Assembly (NCBI GenBank): GCA_001179505.1
Contig: CDMY01000520.1
Coordinates: 215,592 to 279,591, forward strand
DNA: 64,000 nucleotides
Direction of reading: 5' to 3'
Origin: Vitrella brassicaformis
Taxonomy: Eukaryota > Sar > Vitrellaceae
In this document: in pieces, positions 1 to 11,108 of the stretch
How the letters are laid out: the number at the start of each line of letters is the position of its first letter
Position numbering within the stretch: the first letter of the stretch is position 1
Translations under genes and position numbers: made by a program
Notes under the pieces: generated by a model
What the model was told of the DNA's origin: nothing
Seen by the model: the letters and a program-made list of their open reading frames with translations, nothing else
The model's database searches: none

Positions 1-67
1 CCAGACATGCATTGAATGCATGTGTGCCAATCCATCTTTTGTTTGTGCGTGTCTGTCATTCATTCAG

Positions 68-483
68 GTGTGGCCGAGTTGCATCAGATGTTTGTCGAGC
101 TGGCGACTTTGGTGGAGGCGCAGGGCGAGCTGCTCGACCAGATCGAATACTCCGTCAACTCGGCCGCAGAATACGCAAGTAAGAGACGGCCATTCACGTG
201 CATTGCATGCCCACCTGGACGCACTCCTGGACGTGTGCCTGTGCGGCTATCTGTGTGCAGAGAAGGGGGAGCAGGAGCTGGTGCAGGCCAGGAAATTCCA
301 AGAGAGGGCCAGAAGGGTAAACCACACACTGCACACACACACACACATACTAGGTACCTTGCTCACACCTGTCACATGGCCTTTGTGTGTGGGGGGGGCG
401 TGCAGAATATGTGTTGCCTGACGGTGATACTGCTCGTGATCGTTATCATCATTCTCCTGCCCATCCTCCTCACCACCAGATGA
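68..483 (+). CDS. Syntaxin-type Qa-SNARE, C-terminal exons (5' end outside window)
   Basis: Exons 68-178, 261-316 and 406-483 join in phase, each bounded by GT/AG; the first exon opens at an AG acceptor, so the gene begins left of the window. The joined sequence is a syntaxin SNARE helix: it contains VAELHQMFVELATLVEAQGE followed by LLDQIEYSVN, with the Gln of LLDQIE at the place of the ionic-layer residue, then a basic linker (ARKFQERARR) and a C-terminal hydrophobic anchor (CCLTVILLVIVIIILLPILL) ending six codons before the TGA. Family knowledge: Qa-SNAREs drive membrane fusion on secretory and endosomal membranes and are tail-anchored; the N-terminal Habc bundle would lie upstream. Which compartment this one serves cannot be told from this fragment. 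Confidence in the family is high. Confidence 0.9.
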
Positions 484-1114
484 CACACCGAGCAGCGACC
501 GAGCGGCTGATTCTGGTGCCCGCAAGTTTTGTTGTCGGCGACGCAGAGAGGACTTTTGCTTGAAGCATTGCTGTGGCTGTGCGGCTTCTTTGTGGAAGGG
601 GTGGACCCTCTTCCCTCGTGTGTGTATGCGTGTATGCCCACATGTGGCTGCGCAATTATTGGGAGGGAAAGACACACTGGATGGATCAGTGTGCGTGGTG
701 TGCCTGGTTGGCTGCCTTGCCTTGCCTTGTCTTCTCTCTTGCTTGAAAGCCTCCTGCTCACCCTCTACCTATCTTCATATGTGGCTGGCTGGCTTCGCGC
801 TGACCTGCCTAAGTTTGTGTACATATGTGCGAGCAGAGAGAGGGTGAGTTGACACACAATTCGACCGCCCCCCTGATGCATTCCTGCTCGAATGAAGGTT
901 ATTTTCATGAATGCATTGGTTGCACGTATGAGTCCCATGCCCCTCCAGGCAAACAAAGTGCACATCACCCACCCTGACTGACTGCCTGAGCCACCTCCGT
1001 AGGACGCTCCTCAGTCACCCACCCCGCCACGCCGCCCAGACACACATGCACACTCATGCCATACATACGATGGATGGATGCGTCGACTACATTCGTCTGA
1101 TCACGAGGTGGGGC
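484..1114. other. Convergent intergenic region, no gene seen
   Basis: This stretch separates the syntaxin stop from the stop of the next gene on the minus strand. It holds short CA/GT runs, and only short frames without splice support were found. It must contain both 3' UTRs. Confidence 0.5.
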
Positions 1115-3303
1115 TTAGCTTGTGGCGAGTTCCCTGCGCAGGAAAGCCAGGTAGCCCTCCGGCTCGACCTTCTCTCTCTGCTTGCACACAGCAACAGACA
1201 GACCAGCCCACACAATCCATCAGTCCACACAACTAGCGTGTGTCTCACATGCTGCCCTGCCCACCTACCTCAGCTTTCTTCCACAGGTCGAATGTGCGGT
1301 ATCCCGCCGTGTGGCCCCTCAGGAAGAAGGACTGGTGCAGCTTCACATAGATGTCCAGCCCCAAAAAATACGTGTACCGCACCACTGCCGCACTGTCAGC
1401 CTGGTGGACCACACAGGAGACATCTACATCATTCAGTGACTGACCACACACGGACAGTGACAACACAAAGACACTCGCATGGAAGCAAGGTGCCTGACCG
1501 CGGGGGCTTTGGCGTGCAGGGCGTATTCGAGAATCGGCGCAAACTCGATGGAATGGTCCTCAGAGGTGATAGGAGGCAGCTGCGGCACTGTCGTCTCCTT
1601 TGCCGCTACCTGCCCTTCCTCTGCCGCCCTCTTGGCGTTGCCCTGCATCAGCTTCAGCTTCTGCAGCACATAAGGGCCCAGCCTGATGACAAGAGACGAT
1701 CAGAGAATGGATGAGAGCATCGCTATGCGTGTCGTCAGTCTGTCTTCACTTGGCTTACTTGTTCCATGCGTCGAGGACGTTTGGCTCGTACACGAAGCAG
1801 AGGACCTCATCCCTTACATCCTCCAGCCGCTGACGGACATCAGCCACGTACGCCGCGTCCTGCAGACAGACAGACAGACAGGCAGTCAGACCGGGAGGAG
1901 GAGGAACAGGATGTGCCCTTAACGTACCTTGGCTTTGATGTCCTGGTTGGCGGCGAGTGCGGCATAGGCGACCTTCATGAGTCTGCTCATGGCGATGAAC
2001 TGTGCGATCTTGCCCACATTGCCGTCGTCGTCAGTCAGCATCTGCATCGCCGACACGTGGTGCTCGATGTGATGATCCAACTCAGGAAGATCCTGGGAGA
2101 TGCCACTCTGACACACACATAGAGAGACACCATGTAAAGGATAGGGAAGTACTCATTGAGGGTACTGACACAGTCGCTGACCACATGAGTGGCGAGGCAG
2201 TCGTGTTGGTGGTCCGCCCCCAGGATGATGACGAAGCACTTGTCGCAGAACCAACGCATCTCCGCGGCGACCTCAGCTCCCTGCTCACCCTTACGCGCAA
2301 TCGGCAGGGCCAGCGAGCCCTCGCCCTGCACAACCACCCCTGCAGCCGTCTCCGGCACACTTGGAGACACCCAACCTCTGCTCTCCGTCTCCGTCTCTGT
2401 CGATACGCTCGGCGGGTGTGCGGCAGCATCCATGACTCCCGACGGGGGCTCTGCGGGCGCTGGCGCCGGTCGGTGCTGAGCCTTAGTGTCCTCTCTCTGG
2501 TGCACTCTGCTCACAGCCGTCTGTCTTGGCGGCTCAGCTTTGGGTGGAGTCGGCACCTTAACAGCTGAAGCCGGTGCCATGGCTGCGGCTGCTGCTGTAG
2601 GCGCCGGTGGACGCTCCCAACGAGCACTGGGCCTGCCGGTGGTACTCAGCGGGTCCTGAACAGGCAGGGGGGGCTGTGCTTGTGCTTGCGCCGCGGCCAC
2701 AGGTTGCTGCTGCTGCTGCTGCTGCTGCTGAAACGACTGCGTGACGGGCATGGGTCGACTCTTGAGTGTGTAGTCTATGGAGGCGACTTTGATGCTGTCC
2801 CGAATAGAGCCACGTCTGATACTGTGGTCCATAGCTGCAGAGGAGGTGACCTTGAAACTCTGGTCCATGGATGCGCCGCCTCCCCCAGCTGACGGGGGGA
2901 GGAGATACGATTGGCCGCTTGGGTGCTGCTGAGCGGCCCCATGAGCACCTGATTGAGTGTGGTAGGCATAGCCTGGCTGAGGCTGAGGTGTGGGTTGACG
3001 CTGAGGGGCCATAGAGCTGCGGTAGTACTGCGGCTGCTGCTGTTGTGGCTGGTATTGTTGCTGACTCAGAGCCTGGTATGGTTGCTGCTGGTACTGCTGG
3101 TATTGTTGTTGCTGGTATGAGTATGACTGAGGGGCCTGACCGTATTGCTGCTGCTGCGCGTAAAAGGCAGCTTGGGTGTGTTCGGGCAGGCTGTACTGGA
3201 TGTATTGGGGTGCCCCGAGATACTGGACGCTGCTCCCGGAGACGGTGACAGTCAGGTTCTGGGGAGCCTGAGCGGGCCGGGAGTAGCCGGGATGGCCGTA
3301 CAT
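1115..3303 (-). CDS. Gln/Tyr-rich protein of unknown function, 623 aa
   Basis: Six exons on the minus strand: 3303-2153, 2105-1928, 1859-1759, 1682-1475, 1439-1269, 1177-1115. All phases agree and sum to 624 codons. The ATG at 3303 opens a prion-like N-terminal third rich in Gln, Tyr and Pro (repeats such as QQQQYQQYQQQPY), followed by a Pro/Ala/Ser-rich linker. Near residue 405 there is a Cys/His cluster (CDKCFVIILGADHQHDCLATH) that resembles a degenerate zinc-binding motif. The C-terminal ~220 residues look globular and mostly helical (for example DAAYVADVRQRLEDVRDEV). I do not recognise the family. The low-complexity region would fit an RNA-binding or scaffold protein, but this is inference. 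The exon 1/2 junction is the least certain; a 23-bp intron would be the alternative. Confidence 0.75.
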
Positions 3304-3599
3304 GATGTGTATGCGCGTCTCGAAAGTGGGTCGAAAGTGGGGAGCCTGTCGTCCGTCTTGGGCACGCTCCTCACAGCTGACTCACTGAGTCCCTTCAGTG
3401 AATTTACCGTGTAGCTCGCAATCGGTTTCGCGGAGAGCGCATGACTTGCTGAGGACTTGACTGAGGACTGCCGACGCGTCAGTGAGTGCGCGAACGAAGG
3501 ACCGAACGAACAGAGCGAAGGCGCCACCCGCACCTGACCTCAACGCCTCGCAGCACTCACACTTCCAGTGACTCTCATCATCCCAAGTCGGCAGATCCG
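3304..3599. promoter_or_regulatory. Divergent promoter region
   Basis: The 296 bp lie between the start codons of the Gln-rich gene (leftward) and the acid lipase (rightward), so both promoters and 5' UTRs must be here. No TATA box was recognised. Inferred only from gene orientation. Confidence 0.4.
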
Positions 3600-4396
3600 A
3601 TGGCCTCCTCAGTACTGATATGCGCCCTGCTAGTCGTCCTCTCCTTCCCTGCTGCCTCTGCTCACTCTGCTCAGCCCTCTACTCTTATCTCCTTCACTCG
3701 CGAGCCATCCTGCAGAAGATGCCTTCTGGCACCCTATCGCCAGCGGCACGGACACACGGAGGAGTGTGCTCAGTGCATGGCCTTCTTTCTGGCGTCTTTT
3801 GGACTTCCCAGCGGTGAGCAAGTGGATGGATTGAAGGGAGAGAGAGATCTGAACCAACCGTTGGAGTGCATGTGTGTGTGACGGTTCTGTCTGTCTGTGT
3901 GCCTGCAGAGACGGATCACTTCGTGACGACCAGGGACGGCTGCATCTTGCGGCTGATTCGCATCTCCAACCCCGGCCGTCCGGTGGTGTTTCTGCAGCAC
4001 CCGCTGCTGGCCTCCAGCTGGATCTGGCTCACCGGCGCCCCACTCATGAGCTCTGCCATTGCGCTGCATCAAGCCGGGTAGGTGAGGTGTCTGCCCGCAC
4101 GCAGTTGGCCACGTACCCTGCCTGATACCTACCTGATTTGCCTGATTGGGTGTGGTGTGGTGTGTGGTGTGCGGTAGGTATGATGTGTGGATGGGCAACA
4201 GCCGTGGGAGCCTCTTCTCGGCCAACCACACGTCGATGAGTGTGGACAGCGAGGACTTTTGGTCGTATACATGGCAACACATGGCCATGTACGACATCCC
4301 TGCCAGCATTCAGTACGTCCTCACACACACCCGCTCCCACGCAGATGGCCTCATCTATGTCGGCCACTCACAGGGCACCACACAGGTATGTCAATG

Positions 4397-4463
<67 letters not shown>

Positions 4464-5657
4464 GGTCATATGCCAATGCATTCATCTGGTGTGGTGTGCT
4501 ATGTGCTATGTGTTATGTGTTGTGCTGCATTGTGTGTCAGTTCTTCGCTTCCCAGTCCATGCCCCTCGACAAGTGGCGCCACGACAGCGAGCACCACAGC
4601 CTGCAGGGCGTGTGGACGGCCGGCGATGTGCCGGCCAACAAGGCTGTCAAGCTCTTTGTGGCGCTAGCACCAATCGCCTACATCAACCACATGAGCAGCC
4701 GGGCCTTTGCCCTTCTCAGCAGACTTGGCATCGCTGGGGCGGTCGAGAGATTGGGCATTAGACAGTTCCCAGCTGCCGAGGCCGTAAGCACCAACCCTCC
4801 CGCCCTCGCAGACACGCGCACACAGACCCTCGTTCACTCGAACGAACATGCCCTCTTGTGTGTGGTGTGTGTGCACAGGAGGTGACATTGCTGCGTGAGG
4901 TGTTGAAGGCCTTCTGTGGGGGGTCCATGACGCCTTTCTGCGTGGCGGTGGACCAGCTAGTGGGCGGCAATGGCAACAACCAGCACATCAACACCACCAC
5001 AATGGACTGGTCGCTGCAGTGGTTCCCTGACAGTAAGCAACCATTCCACCAGATGCGCGAGGGGGGATCCACACCTTCACACCTTCCTTGTGGGTGTGGT
5101 GTCATGTCATGGATGTGTGTGTCGCTGCAGCGACGAGTGTGATGGACATGAATCACTACGAGCAGCTGTTCCTTCAGAAGAGGTTCGGTCTCTATGACTA
5201 CGGCTGGTTCGGCAACATCCAACACTACGGCACTATGACGGCACCAGCCTTCCAGCTCGAGCAGTGGCCAACAGACATCCCTGTCGCCCTCTTCCGGTGC
5301 GTGCCGTGCGTGAGGGAGCCACAATGTTAACACAGACAGACGTCTGTGTGGTGTCACTGCATGACGGCATGCTATGCGTATCTGTGTGTGTGCAGGGGTG
5401 AGTATGACGAGTTTGCGTCTGCTGCCGACGTGGATCAGATCAAGCAGAGACTGCCCCCGGGCACAGTGGTGTACGACAAGACCTACACGGGATTCGGCCA
5501 CGTCACCTGGCTGATGGGCGACGAGAGCACGGCCTACTGGCTCGACGATCTGCGAGCTCTGCTGCACCAGTACGCCGATGCCGCTGGACAGGGTGAACAT
5601 CCCACCGCTACTGCCCCTGCCACTGCCGTTCGCCGCGGCACGCCATTGTGGATATGA
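3600..5657 (+). CDS. Secreted/lysosomal acid lipase (AB-hydrolase lipase family), 471 aa
   Basis: Exons 3600-3813, 3909-4077, 4178-4385, 4541-4783, 4879-5032, 5131-5296 and 5396-5657 sum to 472 codons. The ATG at 3600 starts a clear signal peptide (MASSVLICALLVVLSFPAAS). Signature motifs of the gastric/lysosomal acid lipase family follow in order: DHFVTTRDGCILRLIRI, a LQHPLLASSWIW oxyanion region, DVWMGNSRG, FWSYTWQHMAMYDIPA and the nucleophile elbow GHSQGTT (Ser about 192). Catalytic Asp is probably in GEYDEFAS (about 389) and His in FGHVTW (about 420). The family hydrolyses cholesteryl esters and triacylglycerols in lysosomes or outside the cell. The last ~40 residues are Ala/Thr-rich and not conserved family sequence. 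Length is close to the usual ~400-470 aa. One intron carries a CA/GA microsatellite. Confidence 0.93.
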
Positions 5658-5913
5658 GAAGCCGTGCTGCCTGCCAGCCTGCCTGCCTCTGTGTGAGGGT
5701 GGGTGGTGGGATGCAATGCATGGCGTGTGTGCGTGCGTGTTGTGCGGGCATTCAAGTCGTGATGCGTTTCCATTCGCGTGTTCATCTGTTCTATCGGGGG
5801 GTTTGTGAGGGGCTGGTAACGCTAAGGACGGTGCCGTGTTGATTGATTTGTGTCCTCACTCACCACCCACCTACTACTTGTCGTGTGCATGTCTATCTGA
5901 TGGAGGATCTTGT

Positions 5914-6409
5914 GACGTTGGCGTTGTTCTGTATGAGCCACAGAGCGACGCCGCCGTCGCCAAGGTGCTGTCTCAGACAGGCAGAACACACACATGTGAG
6001 GGAGATGGGGTGGAGGAGATGCTATTGCACCCATTGCATCGACCTACTCACTCGCCGTTCGTCCATGCCTTCATTCGCTCGCGCACTTTGCCCGCCTGTG
6101 ACGACACTCTCAGACACGCTGTTGACGCTGATGTCGTTCTGTATGAGCTACAGAGCGGCGTCACCGTCACCGAGATGTCAGGGGGTGACGTCACAGGGGG
6201 GGAAGTGATGCATTACTATGCCATGACATCAGTTTTCTTAGGTAGTCGAGAGTGTGTTGGGGCGTGGGTGCATGCGTGTTGACATGTCTTGCGATTCATC
6301 CGGGACCGATCGTCGCTCCGCTCATGTCGTGTGTATGCCTCACTCGCAGCGCCGCGACGACGGCGTCGTTCTGTATGAGCTACAGAATGGTGTTGCCGTC
6401 ACCGAGGTG
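5914..6409. repeat. Three dispersed copies of a ~54-bp repeat
   Basis: Copies lie at 5914-5967, 6124-6177 and 6359-6409 (the third is 3 bp shorter). All share GTTCTGTATGAGC followed by ACAGA and a GTC-rich second half. They are separated by 210 and 235 bp of sequence that is not obviously repeated. Copies 1 and 2 are in the same + reading frame and all three can be read as LYE(L/P)Q-type peptides, but no start or splice structure supports a gene. Confidence 0.8.
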
Positions 6410-7223
6410 CGGGGAAGGTGTGCATCACACATAGAGATGCTGTGCGACACACGAACGAACAGGGCTGTTTTTCGCCATAGGTGGCTGCAGTGAGTGGGTA
6501 AGACCGGGGCTCTGCTCGGCTCTGCCCTGCACTCCACACTCCGACAGATAGATTTTTCCTGCTGGCCGATGGAGTTGCAGACAGTCGCAGACAGAGATAC
6601 TCTCGAGTGGATGACCGAATTGCATACATACCCTGTCCCGCTGTATGTGTGTTCTTTTTGTCCACCGGTCACACACAGGGGCGATTGGATGAAGGTTCTG
6701 ACGATCGACGTGATGTCAGTCATTTGGATGGGCACTTATGCTCATCTCTGGGAGTGTGTGTGTGTGCGTGTGTGTGTGTTTAAGTGTCGTGAGTGGTCCA
6801 TCCTGCATAGAGTACAGCACACACACACGTGCGTGTGTGTGTGTGTGGACAGATGGGTGTCTTACCTCTCTCCCTGTGTGTGTGTGTGTGACGCTCATGA
6901 GGCGCCCATGCACATGAGATGCAGCCACCTGCCTGGCTGCATTGATGCATTGGGCTTCCTTCCCACCCTGCACTCCTTCACACGTGTCAGGCAGCCAGCC
7001 AGCCATGCGGACGTTGAGCATGATGCATCTGTGTGCGACCGACTTGTACTCCCGCCCGTCAGATGCAGTGCAGCCAACGCCATGTGCGCCATGTGTCCCA
7101 TGCATCGCATCCGTGACATGCATCTCTTTTTCCTGCTCGTTGCTCGTTGTACGCTAGCTATCTAAATCATGAATGCCATGCCTTTGGAATGGAACCAATG
7201 CCGCTTTCTCAGAACGACTGACT

Positions 7224-7261
7224 TTCCTGAGAAAAGGCACCATTCCTGAGAAAAGGCACCA
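7224..7261. repeat. Perfect 19-bp tandem duplication
   Basis: The unit TTCCTGAGAAAAGGCACCA occurs at 7224-7242 and again at 7243-7261 with no mismatch, in intergenic DNA. Confidence 0.9.
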
Positions 7262-7986
7262 ATTGGAGATCGATCTGCCTGCCGTGATGCAGTGAAAAAT
7301 GTGTGTATGGAGGGGTGGGTGAGTGGGTTGGTGGGAGGGCTGGCAAGTCTTTCAAACGCGACACAGTTTTCTGTCCCACGCGGTCGTGCAGGCATCGCAC
7401 CATCGATGTCTTCGTTCCGTGTCCTTTTATGCATGCCATTGTTGCCACACCGTTTTTGTCGGTCTGGACACTGACTGCATTGCATTGCCTATACCGCACC
7501 TCACCGCTTGCTTCCACCCACTACTCCTGTCTGTCTGTCTATTGACACACATACATAACAAGGAGGGAGGGAGGTGTGGAGAGGAGTTTATGTGTCCATC
7601 CATCTATTCATAAGCTATGCATAGTGTATAATTGGGTGTCACACTTGTGTGTTCGTGTGCAGTGGGTGCTGGAAGGGGTGTCTCGGTTGGGGGATGGTAT
7701 GGGTGAGGGTGCATGCGCCACTCTGCCCGTGTGTGTGTGTTTGAATCGCATTTGAGCATGCACGTGAAGTGAAAGACAGTGCCGATCGATGAGCCTCTCA
7801 AGTGCAATTGAGTGATTGATGACGACACAATCCGTGCATATCGCAACCGTTGATCCAAACCATTGCCATGCCAGCCACAAAGGAAGGGCATGTCAACACA
7901 CACACATCACAGCGACAGCTATCTACAAAACCTCAAGGCCCGACGGCAGCACTTTGGCAATGCCGTCTGGAAAAAGCCGGCCCTCA

Positions 7987-10003
7987 TCACTCCTCGAAGG
8001 CCTTTTCAAATGCGGCGGACGTGTTGCCCTCGGTGACGCGTGACACAGGGATAGTGAGCGGCAGATTATTGTCGACGATGTACTGGTTGGCGTACTGAAA
8101 CGCCTTGGCACGTTCGTCCCTGCACCAAGCGCACGATGGAATGGAGAGACACACAGACAGACAGACAGACAGACGGATGCCATCACCGTCTCGAGATCCA
8201 TCGTGCGTGTGCCTGTCTGTCTGTCTGTCTGTCTGTATGTGTGTGTCGTGTGGATGTGTGAGCCAGTGCGTACCTGCTGGCGCCATTGCCGATCCACACG
8301 AACAGGCTGACGCCTCCATTGTCGACCAGGAAGGTGTCCGCAGTGTCCAAATCAGACTTGGAGATCTTGCCGCTCGACACCACCTGCCAAACAAATCACA
8401 CCACACCACACCACATTCAGTGGGCACACCAAGCCAGACACACAGGCGAGCGGTGACATACGGTCATGGTCAGCGTGCCGCTGGCGTCACTCAGGCGCAG
8501 CATCCTCTTGGGGCTCGTCAAGACTTCCGAGTCGGCACCACCTGACACATTTGGCTCGGAGAGAATGCTTGAGCGCAAATGCGTGTGCGCGCGTGTGTGA
8601 GTTGTGTGTGTGTGTGGCGCCTACCTTCGTCAGCGGCCTTGACAGGGCCCATCCCGCCGAGCAGGTCCCAGAACTCGGGACAAGACTCCTGGCCGTCAAG
8701 CACTTGAAACCTGGGACGCCCCTGCCGGTCTGCACGAATGGCCGTCGCCACCTGGTTAGACAAAACCAGGCACAAGTAGGTGGCTCTGCATTCAATTCAT
8801 GCTTGAAGTGAGATCCCACCCACCTCGTTGCCCTTCCGCTTCTCAAACACGCCAGCAGCGGTGCCGTTCCACTGGTAAAGCGACAGGCCGGCGTCCAAAA
8901 CGTACCTAAAAGATGAGATAAACGGACGGACGCAGATCCACGGCGAGTGAGTAAGTGTGTCCGTGTGGTGGAATGGGGTGGGGTGCGTGCGTACACGTCT
9001 CCGTCGTTGATCGAGTCGCGGGTGAGAGGGACCTGCCGCACACGCATCGCCTTTCGCTGACCCTTCACGTGCAACAGACGCGGCTGCAGACAGACAGACA
9101 GACATCAACGAAACACATACAGACAGGACGAGTACGCCCGACGGCCGCCCACGCACCCACCTTGTAAGCAGTGGGCTCCACCTTGGTGAATCCCGATTCC
9201 ACACCGCCGCTCATGACCATCATCGACGGCTGGAACAGGTCGAGGAACTCGTCCGTCTCGTGGTCCTGCACCTGAACATACACAATGCGAGCCGAGTGTT
9301 GTGTGTGGATGATGGCGACAGACAACGGACCTGACGGAACTGCACGGGCAGCTGGCCGAGGCGGTCGTCAAGTTCCACCGTCTTGTACGCCGCCACTGGA
9401 AGAAGCATGTCATAAATCAGATATATACAAGACAGCAGTCGAGTGCATGTGTCTGTCTGCGTGGCATCCGTCAATCGACACGCACCGGCGGCTTCGTCCT
9501 GCGAGGCGCCCACGCCGATCCAGAAGTGAACGTTGTACAGCATCTTGTCCCCACCTGCCAGCAGCAGGAGTGCGATCGATGTGTGTGCTGTGCCACGACG
9601 CTGTGTATACCTTTCTTTTTGTATGAGTGCAGGACGATGTAAGCGTCCCCGTCAAAGAAGCTGCCGTACTGCTCTCTGGGCCAGCGGACGATCTTGAGCT
9701 TCTCCACACGCCAGATCTCGACGCCCTCCTTCTCGCCTGCAGCACCGCACCATGCGGTCGGTCTCACACATAGAGAGGAGGCCTCTCTCTCTGTGTGAAC
9801 GAATGCATGTGTGTATGTGACACATACGCACCTGCGCCATCGAAGGCGGGTTCTGCTTCTGCAGATGCCTTGCGGACCTCGAGCGCCAGATCACTGCACA
9901 CATGCAACATCATTCAGCGATAAAACGAGGCAGATAGACTCATTTCAGTCGCCCACGAGGAGAGCAGGGCAATATTGGAGTCCTCGAGCCTGGCTTGCGG
10001 CAT
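7987..10003 (-). CDS. Severin/fragmin-like gelsolin-domain protein, 366 aa
   Basis: Twelve exons: 10003-9957, 9893-9832, 9736-9611, 9554-9486, 9395-9331, 9271-9161, 9083-8995, 8905-8824, 8751-8625, 8541-8462, 8383-8274, 8119-7987; they sum to exactly 367 codons. Three gelsolin repeats are visible. G1 has GVEIWRVEKLKIVRWP, YGSFFDGDAYIVLHSYKKK and MLYNVHFWIGVGASQDEAA. G2 has INDGDVYVLDAGLSLYQWNG. G3 has LFVWIGNGASRDERAKAFQY. Length and three-domain layout match Dictyostelium severin and Physarum fragmin, which sever and cap actin filaments in response to calcium. The start MPQARLEDSNIALLSS followed by DLALEVRK matches the usual family N-terminus. An ATG at 9913 without the first intron is a weaker alternative start. 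It acts in the cytosol on actin by family inference. Confidence 0.93.
8150..8246. repeat. CAGA/TCTG inverted repeat inside a gelsolin intron
   Basis: A run of CAGA units (about 8150-8174) is followed 38 bp later by a complementary CTGT/TCTG run (about 8212-8246). Both lie in the intron 8120-8273 and could fold into a long hairpin in the pre-mRNA. Confidence 0.8.
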
Positions 10004-10889
10004 GCTTTCGGGCGGCGGCGGGGATGTCACTCGTCAAGTGGTCCACACACAAGTACAGCACAGCAGCTGTGATCCCAATGCACGTGAGCAGAGATGCTGC
10101 AGATCTGCGACACTCACACAGCAGCACAGCACAGGCCATTCATGATCACTAATTCATCCTATCATCCATCCATTTCCTGTGTCCCTATCACTCTCACCGA
10201 TGGCAATCTTTGCCTTCCCCTTCCCTCGCCTCTGCATGGACGCACACGCAGAGATAACGAGAGAATGTCATCGTGTCTGGCGTCGTATGCACTGGTGACG
10301 GTCACTCACCAGCTTCATAGCGTCATTTCTTCTGCAGATCTCGGCAGATGCTGCGGGATCTTGCGGTACCCTTGCGAGCTTCGGGGGCTGGGGGGGGCTG
10401 CGTCTTCTGTGGTTGGATTCATCGCGTGGAGAGTTGAAGACACAGATATGGCGCGTCTGCCCGAAGTAGATAGCTGTGCTGACCAAGCACGACAGTGTAA
10501 GCGGAGAGATCTGACGATCAATATGTGTGCGTGACCTTCTTCCTGTGTACAGGTTTGAAAGAAGTGTACGCTCATGGAAGGGAGCCGTCGGAGTGGCCTG
10601 ATCCGCCATCCTGCACCTGTCCATACACGGCACTTCTGTTCGCTCAGGCGGCCTTCGCACTGTAGGTTTCTCCAGGAGGCTGGACGTTTCTCATCCGTGT
10701 ATTGTTGTTCAGAGGGCTGACGCGGCTTGATTTCGGCTATTTTGATCGTGCCCGGGAGTATTGTAGCCGATGCCTGCACCTCGCAGAGCAGGTGGGCAAA
10801 TGAATGGATACACACAGACACACTCACACACACCTCTCACACACGACACACGAACGGGGGTGTCCTCTACTTGTGGTGGGCATCTTCAG

Positions 10890-11102
10890 TGGGAGAAGAC
10901 GGCCGCCAAACACAAGGAGCAGCCAGCAACCGCCAAGCGCGTAAGAAAAGAAGAGGCCGAAGGTTGTGCTTATGTTGTGTGTGCGGCTGGTCAGGTGTTG
11001 GCCATGAGCAGACTATTGCTAGCTGAGGCGACTTTCATCCCTCTACTCATTGCGGCCCTCAAGACAGACTTTATCTTCGACGTCCAGAGGATGTCGTGTT
11101 AG
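10890..11102 (+). other. Possible short spliced coding exons of unclear ownership
   Basis: Two segments, 10890-10940 and 10995-11102, are joined by a plausible GT-AG intron and read in one frame as WEKTAAKHKEQPATAKR followed by VLAMSRLLLAEATFIPLLIA and DFIFDVQRMSC, then TAG. No start codon was found for the frame, and the stop lies 7 bp before the ATG of the next gene. This may be an upstream coding exon, an upstream ORF in the 5' UTR of that gene, or chance. The rest of 10004-11108 is a divergent region between the gelsolin and the next gene and holds nothing else I can support. Confidence 0.25.
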
Positions 11103-11108
11103 GACAGG

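Larger units (their letters stand above)
5658..7986. other. 2.3-kb convergent intergenic region
   Basis: No supported gene was found between the lipase stop and the gelsolin stop. Open frames here lack convincing splice sites or composition. The region contains the three-copy 54-bp repeat and the 19-bp tandem repeat listed separately, several GT/CA runs, and presumably the two 3' UTRs. Confidence 0.5.

Noticed and set aside
6494-7165. 223-codon + strand frame in the 5.7-8.0 kb gap
   Set aside because: It lacks an ATG at its start and is filled with translated GT repeats (VCVRVCV-type).
8150-8246. CRISPR-like regular repeats (CAGA/TCTG)
   Set aside because: These are 4-bp microsatellite runs inside a eukaryotic intron, with no repeat-spacer structure.
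9908-9913. Alternative gelsolin start (two ATGs just before DLALEVRK)
   Set aside because: The spliced start MPQARLEDSNIALLSS fits the family N-terminus better and the intron is phase-perfect.
10315-10833. 172-codon minus-strand frame upstream of the gelsolin
   Set aside because: It has no family resemblance, and its donor near 10315 cannot be joined in phase to the gelsolin exon; at most it overlaps a 5' UTR exon.
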